From contig JACXWD010000003.1 of assembly GCA_014764515.1 (NCBI GenBank), positions 44,351 to 108,350 of the forward strand: a DNA stretch of 64,000 nucleotides, written 5' to 3'. Under the pieces are notes generated by a model. The model had not been told where the DNA came from, made no database searches, and saw only the letters and a program-made list of their open reading frames with translations. The number at the start of each line of letters is the position of its first letter. Position 1 is the first letter of the stretch. The DNA comes from Candidatus Polarisedimenticola svalbardensis (GTDB taxonomy: Bacteria > Acidobacteriota > Polarisedimenticolia > Polarisedimenticolales > Polarisedimenticolaceae). Of this stretch, positions 50,085 through 57,782 are shown in pieces. Made by a program: the position numbers and the translations under genes.

Positions 50085-51902
50085 GTGGCCCAGGAAACCA
50101 GAGAAAACATCCGAAACCTGGCGATCCTTTCCCATGTCGACCATGGGAAGACCACCCTTGTGGACGCACTTTTATGGCAGACGGCGATCCTGCGGGAGCA
50201 TCCCGACCTTCCGGACGCCGTTCTGGCAGCGCCGGAAGCGGCGCGGGAAAAAGCGGTTTCTTCCATGCCGCGCATGGTCTCGCTGGACTACGGGCCGGTC
50301 ACCATCAATATCCTGGATACTCCGGGGCGGGCCGATTTCGGCAGTGAAGTGCAGCGCACTCTTCAGATGGCCGACGGGATCCTCTACGTTGTGGACGCCC
50401 ATGAGGGTCCTTCTCCCCGGAATCGCTTTGTGCTGGAGCAGGCCCTGATGGACGGCCTGGCTCCCATCGTTGTTCTCAGCAAAATGGACCACCCACACGC
50501 ACGTCCCGGTGAGGTTGTAGAGGAAATTCGGGGAATCTTGGCCGATCTGGATGCCAGCGAGCGCCAACTGGATTTCCCGGTCCTTTTCTGCGATGCGCTC
50601 CACGGTGTCTGCAGTCCGTCACCGGACCTCGGCAGGGGTTCGCTGCGGCCGCTTCTTCAGACCATCCTCGAGACGGTCCCGGCGCCGAAGTACGAGGCAG
50701 GCGACTCGTTCCGCATGCAGGTGGCGGCGCTGGAATATGATGACTTTCTCGGCAGGTTGGCCATCGGCCGGGTTCTGGGCGGCCGTCTGGAGCCGGATCA
50801 GGAGATCAGTCGCTGCACGCCGGAGGGAGAGGTGTTCCGCTCACGACTGGCCGGCTTGTGCCGCGCCCGGGGAATGGGTCTCACCGAGGTTCGGGAGGCC
50901 GGACCTGGAGATCTGGTGGCATTGTCCGGAATCCAGGCCGTTCGGATCGGCGACACCCTGAGCGGCGAAACAAGCCCCGAACCGCTCCCGCCCCTGCGGG
51001 TGGACCGTTCCACCATATCGATAGTGGTCTCCCGCAACGATTCTCCCACTGCCGGGCAGGACGGCCCTCATACAAGCCCTGCGGCTCTGAGGGAGCGGCT
51101 GTGGAGGGAGATTCTGACCAACGCGGCTATCGAGGTCGATGAGACCGGTCAGGCGGATAGCTTCAGGATCGCAGGCCGGGACGAACTGCAACTGGCGATT
51201 CTCATCGAGATGATGCGACGGGAAGGGTACGAAATGCTGGTGAGCCGCCCCGAGATCGTGGTGCAGGCCGGCGAAGGAGAATCATGCGAGCCGGTGGAGA
51301 CCTTGATGCTGGACTGTGCCGAGCAGTACTGCGGCGTTGTCACCCAGAAGGTTGAAGCCAGGCAGGGAAAACTGACCCGGATGGTGAACCACGGCACCGG
51401 CCGTGCACGAGGAGAGTTCCGCATTCCCAGCCGGGGACTGATCGGGTTCCGGAACGAGTACCTCAGCGACACCCGGGGCACCGGCATCATGAACCACATC
51501 TTCGAAGCGTATGAACCTGCCCTTGGCGAGATACCGACCCACCGTGCCGGGATCATGGTGGCCGACCGGCCGGGCCGGGCCACCGCTTTCGCCATCGAAC
51601 ATCTGCAGTCCCGGGGGTCGATCTTTGTTTCTCCCGGAGATGCGGTCTATGAAGGGATGATTGTCGGCGAAAATTCCACCGCCAGCGAGATCCGGGTGGA
51701 TATCACCAAGGTCCGGCGCAAAGGCAGCCTCGATCCCGACGCGCCGGCGCAAGAACGGGCCGGACTCATTCCGCCCCGGTTCATGAGCCTGGAGCAGGCC
51801 CTGGAATTCCTGGATGAGGATTGTGTCGTCGAGGTAACACCCCGGGTTTTCCGACTGCGGAAACGGAAGCTTAAGGCCGGCCAGGATACCCGGAACTCCT
51901 GA
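50085..51902 (+). CDS. Divergent BipA/TypA-like translational GTPase
   Basis: About 605 residues from GTG 50085, eight bases after GGGAGG; ATG 50052 is an alternative with a weak site. Domain order follows BipA: GTPase, domain II, EF-G-like domains and a C-terminal BipA-specific domain (RARGEFRIPSRGLIGFRNEY, IMNHIFEAYEPALGEI). The P-loop SHVDHGKTT is intact. Several key residues are changed. The switch I RGITI motif is missing (MPRMVSLDYGPVTINIL), the catalytic His of DTPGH is Arg (DTPGRADFG, codon 50328-50330), and the G4 NKxD is SKMD. I infer a nucleotide-binding but GTPase-impaired or functionally shifted paralogue. Confidence 0.85.
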   Translation: MAQETRENIRNLAILSHVDHGKTTLVDALLWQTAILREHPDLPDAVLAAPEAAREKAVSSMPRMVSLDYGPVTINILDTPGRADFGSEVQRTLQMADGILYVVDAHEGPSPRNRFVLEQALMDGLAPIVVLSKMDHPHARPGEVVEEIRGILADLDASERQLDFPVLFCDALHGVCSPSPDLGRGSLRPLLQTILETVPAPKYEAGDSFRMQVAALEYDDFLGRLAIGRVLGGRLEPDQEISRCTPEGEVFRSRLAGLCRARGMGLTEVREAGPGDLVALSGIQAVRIGDTLSGETSPEPLPPLRVDRSTISIVVSRNDSPTAGQDGPHTSPAALRERLWREILTNAAIEVDETGQADSFRIAGRDELQLAILIEMMRREGYEMLVSRPEIVVQAGEGESCEPVETLMLDCAEQYCGVVTQKVEARQGKLTRMVNHGTGRARGEFRIPSRGLIGFRNEYLSDTRGTGIMNHIFEAYEPALGEIPTHRAGIMVADRPGRATAFAIEHLQSRGSIFVSPGDAVYEGMIVGENSTASEIRVDITKVRRKGSLDPDAPAQERAGLIPPRFMSLEQALEFLDEDCVVEVTPRVFRLRKRKLKAGQDTRNS

Positions 51903-51920
51903 TATTTCAAGCGTTTCGGT

Positions 51921-51949
51921 TGACGGTCCAACCGGGCGCGTGTAACCTG
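51921..51949 (+). promoter_or_regulatory. Sigma-70-type promoter of rny
   Basis: TTGACG at 51921-51926 and TAACCT at 51944-51949 with a 17-base spacer. The predicted start is near 51956, 37 bases before the ATG of RNase Y. Confidence 0.6.
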
Positions 51950-51992
51950 AGACGGTTTTTCCGCCGTATTGCAGCGCATTCCGGGAGTACCC

Positions 51993-53555
51993 ATGGACCT
52001 GACGAACATCCTCATCGGTTTAGGGCTAGCCGTCGCGGCGACGTTCCTGGGCTGGTTCCTGAATATGAGACTTGGCGGACGCTCGCTGGATGCAGCGAGA
52101 AAACGGTCTGACGAAATGATCCGCAATGCCCGCCGGGAGGCCGACAAGACGCGGCAGGCCACTGTGCTCAAGGCCAGGGAAGATATTTTCCAGCTCAGGA
52201 AGAAGGCCGAGAACGACATGCGTTCTCGAAAAGGACAACTCCAGAAACGCGAGCGGGATATCCGCGCCGGCAGCCGCCGCCTCCAGGAAGAAGAAACCGA
52301 ACTGGAGCGCAAGGTCGAATCCCTGGAAGAGGTCCGGAACGGCCTGACTGCAAAGGAGTCGGAGCTGGAGCAGCTCCACCTGGAAGGCAAACGGATCATC
52401 GAAGAACAGAATAACCGGCTGGAAAGAGCCTCGGGGCTTACACAGGTAGAGGCCCGGCGCCAGTTACTCCAGAATCTGAAAGCCGAGGCCCGCTTCGACG
52501 CAGCGGCCCATATCAAGGAAATCAAGGACGAGGCCCAGCGCACCGCCGAGCGGGAGTCGGGGAAGATCATCGCTCTTGCCATCGAGCGCGGTGCATCGGA
52601 CCTGAGCGCCGAGAGGACCATCAGTCACTTCCCGCTACCCAAGGGGAGTGATCTGAGGGGTCGCATCATCGGTCACGAAGGCAAGAACATCAAGGCGTTC
52701 GAAAAGGTTACCGGAATCCAGATCCTGATCGAGGAAGATGCCGAGAGCGTCACCCTGTCCGGATTCAACCCGGTGAATCGGGAACTGGCCAGGCGGGTGC
52801 TGACATCCCTCATCAAGGACGGCAATATCCACCCCCGCAGGATCGAGGAGTTGCACAAGCGTCACAGCAAGCGCCTCGACGAAGAAATGCTGCAGGCCGG
52901 TGAGGCGACCCTCAAGGAGTTGGGCATCAAGGGGGTGCATCTCGAGATCGTCAAGCTCCTGGGCCGTCTCAAGTACCGCACCTCCTACGGCCAGAATGTA
53001 TTGATGCATTCCAAGGAAGTGGCCTACTTCACAGGTATGCTGGCGGCGGAACTCCGTATGGATGAAAAGCTGGCCAGGAGGGCCGGCCTGCTCCACGATA
53101 TCGGGAAGGCGATCGACTACGAACGGGAAGGAACCCATCCGGAGATCGGCGCCGAGATAGCAACGAAATGCGGCGAGCACGATGTGGTCGTCAACGCCAT
53201 CGCGTCCCATCACGAAGATTGCGAAGTCATCTCTCCGATTTCGGTTCTGGTGTCCGCCGCCGATTCCCTTTCCGGCGCCCGACCCGGCGCCCGGCGCAAG
53301 AGCGTCGCCGAATACATCAGGCGCATCGAGCGCCTGGAGGATCTGGCCAATTCCATGGAGGGCGTGGAGCAGTCCTACGCTCTGCAGGCCGGTCGTGAAA
53401 TACGGGTCATCGCCTCGTCGAAGCAGGTGGACGACGCCAGGCTGGACATGCTGGCTGGAGATCTGGCCGGCAAGATCCAGTCGGAGATGGATTACCCGGG
53501 CAAGATCAAGGTCACCGTCATCCGAGAGCACCGCGCCGTGGAGTTCGCCCATTGA
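51993..53555 (+). CDS. rny: Ribonuclease Y
   Basis: Membrane-anchored endoribonuclease that starts mRNA decay. 520 residues from ATG 51993 (GGGAG upstream). N-terminal anchor helix (ILIGLGLAVAATFLGWFLNM), long coiled coil of about 150 residues, KH domain (GRIIGHEGKNIKAFEKVTGI, QILIEEDAESVTLSGFN), and HD domain with GLLHDIGKAID and VNAIASHHEDCE. Its TGA overlaps the next gene's TTG by four bases. Confidence 0.97.
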   Translation: MDLTNILIGLGLAVAATFLGWFLNMRLGGRSLDAARKRSDEMIRNARREADKTRQATVLKAREDIFQLRKKAENDMRSRKGQLQKRERDIRAGSRRLQEEETELERKVESLEEVRNGLTAKESELEQLHLEGKRIIEEQNNRLERASGLTQVEARRQLLQNLKAEARFDAAAHIKEIKDEAQRTAERESGKIIALAIERGASDLSAERTISHFPLPKGSDLRGRIIGHEGKNIKAFEKVTGIQILIEEDAESVTLSGFNPVNRELARRVLTSLIKDGNIHPRRIEELHKRHSKRLDEEMLQAGEATLKELGIKGVHLEIVKLLGRLKYRTSYGQNVLMHSKEVAYFTGMLAAELRMDEKLARRAGLLHDIGKAIDYEREGTHPEIGAEIATKCGEHDVVVNAIASHHEDCEVISPISVLVSAADSLSGARPGARRKSVAEYIRRIERLEDLANSMEGVEQSYALQAGREIRVIASSKQVDDARLDMLAGDLAGKIQSEMDYPGKIKVTVIREHRAVEFAH

Positions 53556-54295
53556 CCATCCCCGGGGAAGCGGTTTCCGCCACCGGTTACATCCTGTTGG
53601 GGACTGCCGTCAGCACCGCTCTTCTGCACACCCTCATTCCGGATCACTGGATTCCGTTCGTTCTGGCCGGCCGGGCCAGGGGCTGGAGCGCCGGCTACAC
53701 CGCCCTGATTTCCGGGTCTTCGGCCCTGGTACACGCGGCTCTCTCGTTATTGCTGGCCCTGGGCGCCGGGTATATCGGCCGTGAGGCTGCGGCGAGTCTG
53801 GGAGAGACCCTGGAGAGCGCCGCCGGAATCCTGCTGATCCTGTTCGGCCTGGCGTACGCCGGCTGGTCCTGGAAAAAGGGTGGGCACTTCCATCCCGGCG
53901 GATCGTTGCTTCATGGAGGGAGCGGCAGCGCAGGTTGTTCCGGTTCCGAGGGTGACGCCAATCCCGATCACCTCCATTACCATCCCGATGAAGGCCTGAT
54001 CCGCGGCAAGGACGGCACCAGTGCCTGGACCTTGGCCATGATCATCGGGATCAATCCCTGCATCCTGATCCTGCCGGTGATCCTGGCATCGGTGGAGCAT
54101 GGCGCCAGGGCAGTCAGCCTGGTGGCTGCCGCCTACGCCGCCGCCACCTGTGTCCTGATGGTTGGCCTGTCCGTCCTTGGAGTGATCGGAGCCCGCCGTA
54201 TCACGCCGCCGGCCATCGCCAGGCACATGGAGATGATCAGCGGACTGCTCATCGCTCTGACCGGGGCGGTGGTTATGCTGATCCCGCACCAGTAG
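53552..54295 (+). CDS. NicO-type nickel/cobalt transporter with His-rich loop
   Basis: 247 residues from TTG 53552, coupled to rny. Six or so membrane helices. The first helix carries TALLHTLIPDHWIPFVLAGR, the H-x4-DH motif of NicO/UreH/RcnA transporters. The central loop is rich in His, Gly and Ser (GGHFHPGGSLLHGGSGSAG, NPDHLHYHPDEGL) and should bind metal. NPCILILPVILAS is the second half signature. Metal and direction are not clear; Ni or Co are most likely. Confidence 0.8.
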   Translation: MTIPGEAVSATGYILLGTAVSTALLHTLIPDHWIPFVLAGRARGWSAGYTALISGSSALVHAALSLLLALGAGYIGREAAASLGETLESAAGILLILFGLAYAGWSWKKGGHFHPGGSLLHGGSGSAGCSGSEGDANPDHLHYHPDEGLIRGKDGTSAWTLAMIIGINPCILILPVILASVEHGARAVSLVAAAYAAATCVLMVGLSVLGVIGARRITPPAIARHMEMISGLLIALTGAVVMLIPHQ

Positions 54296-55478
54296 AACGG
54301 ATCACCACGGTTACGGTCTGGTCGTCGTCGGGCATCTTGTTTTTCGAGAAAGAACCGACCGCCTCGAAAATGGCGTCCACCAGTTCCCTGGCCCTGGTCC
54401 AGGTCCTGGAAACCATGATCTCCTTGAGCCGGTCTACGCCGAACATATCGTCGGCGTTGTCGGCAGCTTCGGTAATGCCGTCGGTATACGCCAGGAAAAT
54501 CGTACCTGGAGCGATGGTGGTGTACCCGCGGCGGTACCGGGCCCCCGGGTCCGGCCCCAGGATCAGGCCGCCGCACCGGAGTTCTTCGAACTCGCCATCC
54601 CTCAGCACCAGCGGCGGAGGATGGCCGGCGTTGGAGTAGACCATGGTGCCGTCCCGTTCCAGTTCGGCGTAGAACAGGGAAATGAACCTGGCGGCCAGGG
54701 TGCTGCGGCTGACCACCCGGTTCAGCTTCTCGATGGTTGCGGTCAGGCGAAGATTTTCTTCGATCCCCATGCGCAGCCCGATAATGGCGTCCCTGGCCTG
54801 CAGGGCGGCGGGCAGCCCATGGCCGGCGGAATCCGCAACGGCGATTCCCAGAATGCGATCCGAGACCTCCAGGTAATCGTACAGGTCCCCTCCGACCTCT
54901 TCCGCAGGGATGCTGTTGCTCCAGACGTCGTAGTCCCCGAAGGACGGGGAGACCTTGGGCAGGAGGGAAAGCTGGATCTCCCTGGCTTGGGCCACCAGGT
55001 CCTTCAATGCGCCCTCCCGGAGCTTCAACTGGATGACGTGCCGTATGGTCCGCAGGGTGTACAAAACCTGGTCGGTGTCGGCCCAGTCGCCCAGGCTGAA
55101 TGCGATGAGCAGCTGGTTGCGTTCACCGACGGCAATGGCGGCGAAGCATTCGACGCCGAGAGTCTGCTCGAGACCGGCGTCCACGCCAGGATCCCCGATA
55201 CAGTGCAGGATCGTGCCGAGCTTGCATAGCTCCAGGATCGGCGGATAATCCGCCGGTATGCTGATCCCCTCGGGAGCTCCCGCTTCCGGGTACTGGTCGT
55301 GGAGGACATACTCGTCATCCCGGCGCACGTACACCCGCCCCGCCGTCAGGTTCAGCGCCTCGTGGAACTCGTCCACAACCAGGCGCGCCATGGCGGAGAG
55401 ATCGGCCACCCTGTCGTCCGAACGGTTGATCTTGTCCAGGGTTTCTTCCAGCTTGCTGAAGAGGCCTTTGTAGTCCAT
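54273..55478 (-). CDS. Second SpoIIE-type phosphatase with an N-terminal GAF-like domain
   Basis: About 401 residues from ATG 55478 (an upstream ATG at 55529 would add 17 residues). The N-terminal half is a GAF-like sensor. A linker (VAQAREIQLSLLPKVSPSFG) leads to the PP2C/SpoIIE catalytic domain with AEEVGGDLYDYL, GIAVADSAGHGLPAA, AYTDGITEA and DDDQTVTVVI. Metal-binding Asp residues are kept. It lies alone, convergent with the NicO gene (23-base overlap), so its STAS target is elsewhere, perhaps the one at 37029. Confidence 0.9.
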   Translation of the reverse strand: MDYKGLFSKLEETLDKINRSDDRVADLSAMARLVVDEFHEALNLTAGRVYVRRDDEYVLHDQYPEAGAPEGISIPADYPPILELCKLGTILHCIGDPGVDAGLEQTLGVECFAAIAVGERNQLLIAFSLGDWADTDQVLYTLRTIRHVIQLKLREGALKDLVAQAREIQLSLLPKVSPSFGDYDVWSNSIPAEEVGGDLYDYLEVSDRILGIAVADSAGHGLPAALQARDAIIGLRMGIEENLRLTATIEKLNRVVSRSTLAARFISLFYAELERDGTMVYSNAGHPPPLVLRDGEFEELRCGGLILGPDPGARYRRGYTTIAPGTIFLAYTDGITEAADNADDMFGVDRLKEIMVSRTWTRARELVDAIFEAVGSFSKNKMPDDDQTVTVVIRSTGAGSA

Positions 55479-55634
55479 GGCGGCGATGGTATCGCCAATT
55501 GCCGAGGAAATCACGCCTGGGGGCGACATTCGGGGGCGGTCTTTACGCAGGGTCCCGTTTCTGTGAAAATGACCGCTTACGGACCACTTTCAATCGGATT
55601 CGAACCGATCCAGGGCAAAAGCGAGAGGAACGGC

Positions 55635-56801
55635 ATGATCAAGGAACTGTACACGGCTGAGAACCACGAGTTCAAGGAGCGGGCCAGGGAAGTTGCCGAG
55701 AAGGCGATGCGCCCGGTGGCGGCGAAATACGACGTGGAGCAGACCTATCCATGGGAGGTTCAGAAGGCGATCAAGGAAGCCGGGCTGAGCGGCGTCTGGA
55801 TCCCGAAGGAATATGGCGGTTCCGGAGGAGGCGTTCTCAACCTTTGCCTGGTCATTGAAGAATTTTCCAAGGCCTGCGGAGGGATGGGCGTGGCCTACGC
55901 GGTGAACGCGCTGGGGACCTTCCCCATCATCCTGGGAGGCACCGAAGAGCAGAAGCTGCGCTGGCTGCCTGACGTGGCGTCGGGTGACAAGCTGGTGGCG
56001 TTCGGTCTGTCCGAGAAGGATGCCGGCTCCGATGCGGCCTCCATGACCACAACCGCGGTCAAGGATGGCGACGAATATGTTCTCAACGGCGAAAAGAAAT
56101 GGAACACCGGCGGAGCGGTCGCATCCCTCAACACCATTTTCGCCGTCACCCAGCCCGGCCGCGGAGCGCGTGGTATCTCCGGAATCGTGGTTGAAAAGGA
56201 CCGGCCGGGCTACCGGGTAGGGAAGCACGAAGACAAGATGGGCATCCGCTGCGTGCCGGTGGTTGAGATCCATCTTGAAGACTGCCGGGTCCCGGTTGAA
56301 AACCTGTTGGGCAACAATGAGGGCGGCGGGTTCAAGCACGCCATGAAGACTCTGGACCTGGCCCGGCCAGGCGTGGCGGCACAGGCGATCGGCCTGGCCC
56401 AGGGCGCCTTTGACCTGGCGGTGGAATACACCACCAAGCGCCAGCAGTTCGGACAGTCGATCAGCGCATTTCAGGGGATTCAGTGGATGATGGCCGACAT
56501 GCAGACCCAGATCGAGGCGGCGAGGCAACTGGTGCATACCACGGCCAGGGCGGCGGATGCCGGCGCGAAAAATATCGGCAAACTGTCCGCCATGTGCAAA
56601 CTCATGGCGACGGACACCGCCATGAAGGTGACCACCGAGTGCGTCCAGCTGTTCGGCGGCTACGGCTACATCAAGGACTACCCGATCGAAAAATACATGC
56701 GAGACGCGAAAATCACACAGATATATGAAGGGACCAACCAGATTCAGAGGCTGGTAATCGCCCGGCATATCCTCCGGGAGGCCGCAAGCCGGGCAAGCTA
56801 G
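55635..56801 (+). CDS. Acyl-CoA dehydrogenase
   Basis: 388 residues from ATG 55635 behind GAGAGGA. FAD-dependent alpha,beta-oxidation of acyl-CoA thioesters. Signatures: VAFGLSEKDAGSDAASMTTT (flavin and substrate), EKKWNTGGAVAS, and the C-terminal QLFGGYGYIKDYPIEKYMRD. The catalytic Glu is in IYEGTNQIQRLVIARHIL. It is similar to short/branched-chain or butyryl-CoA type enzymes; chain length cannot be told. No electron-transfer flavoprotein genes are adjacent. Confidence 0.95.
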   Translation: MIKELYTAENHEFKERAREVAEKAMRPVAAKYDVEQTYPWEVQKAIKEAGLSGVWIPKEYGGSGGGVLNLCLVIEEFSKACGGMGVAYAVNALGTFPIILGGTEEQKLRWLPDVASGDKLVAFGLSEKDAGSDAASMTTTAVKDGDEYVLNGEKKWNTGGAVASLNTIFAVTQPGRGARGISGIVVEKDRPGYRVGKHEDKMGIRCVPVVEIHLEDCRVPVENLLGNNEGGGFKHAMKTLDLARPGVAAQAIGLAQGAFDLAVEYTTKRQQFGQSISAFQGIQWMMADMQTQIEAARQLVHTTARAADAGAKNIGKLSAMCKLMATDTAMKVTTECVQLFGGYGYIKDYPIEKYMRDAKITQIYEGTNQIQRLVIARHILREAASRAS

Positions 56802-56973
56802 CCGGGGAACGGGTGGTTACACCAGCGCAATCGGGGCGGACGGTTTGCGGCGGAGGGGGGCCGAGCTGTCGCCCCGCGTCAGGTTGGCATCCATTTTTCG
56901 GCATGGTTGCCGGTTTTGGTGGGATGGAAAATAAAAAGACCCGGAAAACAGAGACGATCCGGAAAGGCGGGGA

Positions 56974-56989
56974 TGGCATCCTCCTTGCA
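56974..56989 (+). promoter_or_regulatory. Sigma-54-type promoter (-24/-12)
   Basis: TGGCATCCTCCTTGCA: the invariant GG and GC dinucleotides are ten bases apart, as in the TGGCAC-N5-TTGCA consensus; only one consensus base differs. It predicts a transcript start near 57000, about 85 bases before the S26-type gene. Confidence 0.6.
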
Positions 56990-57030
56990 ACTGTGTGGGG
57001 CACACATGACCTCCTCCTGGTCAGTGTCAA

Positions 57031-57079
57031 GCCCTCTCCGGGTCTGAAGGATTTGCCCCCCCGCAGACCTGGAGAGGGC
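57031..57079 (+). promoter_or_regulatory. Leader hairpin that masks the ribosome-binding site
   Basis: GCCCTCTCCGGGTCTG (57031-57046) pairs with CAGACCTGGAGAGGGC (57064-57079) over 16 positions with a single G-U wobble and a 17-base loop. The ribosome site GGAGAGGG (57071-57078) of the next gene is entirely inside the 3' arm. No T-run follows, so a terminator is unlikely. Confidence 0.7.
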
Positions 57080-57085
57080 TGACCT

Positions 57086-57709
57086 TTGTCTGAAGTCACC
57101 GACAAAACCAGACTGTTCCAGGCTGCAGTGGAACTGCTCGGCTCATCAGGACGGCAGGCGGTCATCCCGGTGGAAGGGGTGAGCATGCTGCCGACCTTCC
57201 CCCTCGCTTCCAAGATCCTGGTGGATTTTTCCGCCCGATCTCCTGTCCTGGGAGACATCATCCTGTTCCACCAGGCAGGGTCCCTGGTCGTCCACCGCTT
57301 CCTGGCCCGGGTCAAGTCCCGTCACCACGGGCCATGCCTGCGAACCCGGGGCGACTCTCTTCAGGCACTGGACCCGCCGCTCCTGGACAAGGACCTTCTG
57401 GGGAGGGTCATTGCCTATCGCAGGGACGGCAGCTGGTACCGACTGGAGGGAGCCGGCGCACGTTGGTGGGCTGCGATGGTCGGTTCCCACGATTACTTCT
57501 GGGCCGTTCTCGCCATCGGCGCCGGTCGCGCGGACGGTATGCTCTTGAGGATCGGACTGGGGCGCTGGCTGAAGCCGGCGGTGGGAGCCCTGGACCGTTT
57601 CGGGTTGAGACTGGGGGACAAAATCCTGTTTCGCCTGCTGCACCGGACGATGGATCCGCCCGCCCTTGCGGACACCGAACTCAAGGCGCTGGGGCAGCCC
57701 CGTCCTTGA
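57086..57709 (+). CDS. S24/S26-type signal peptidase-like protein
   Basis: 207 residues from TTG 57086, seven bases after GGAGAGGG. The core VEGVSMLPTF has the Ser33 nucleophile. LVVHRFLARV gives His70 where bacterial type I signal peptidases have Lys, the Ser-His form of archaeal and eukaryotic (SipW-like) enzymes. TRGDSLQALDPPL resembles the GDN-D box. I see no obvious N-terminal anchor; the C-terminal half has only weak hydrophobic segments. Processing of a specific substrate is possible. Expression appears to be controlled by the sigma-54 site and leader hairpin. Confidence 0.75.
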   Translation: MSEVTDKTRLFQAAVELLGSSGRQAVIPVEGVSMLPTFPLASKILVDFSARSPVLGDIILFHQAGSLVVHRFLARVKSRHHGPCLRTRGDSLQALDPPLLDKDLLGRVIAYRRDGSWYRLEGAGARWWAAMVGSHDYFWAVLAIGAGRADGMLLRIGLGRWLKPAVGALDRFGLRLGDKILFRLLHRTMDPPALADTELKALGQPRP

Positions 57710-57718
57710 GCGGTCCGC

Positions 57719-57727
57719 TGCTATACT
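57719..57727 (+). promoter_or_regulatory. Extended -10 promoter of secA
   Basis: TGCTATACT, an extended -10 with five of six core bases. The start point would be near 57734, about 50 bases before ATG 57783. No good -35 is visible, as is common for extended -10 promoters. Confidence 0.45.
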
Positions 57728-57782
57728 GGCCTGATACGGCGCATGAGGCGCCTTCCCCTGAAAGGACTGTAGGAAACCGCGC

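Noticed and set aside
49932-50144. Longer N-terminus for the sigma-70 factor
   Set aside because: It would overlap conserved BipA-like codons and the added residues match no sigma region; TTG 49931 with GGGAAG is better.
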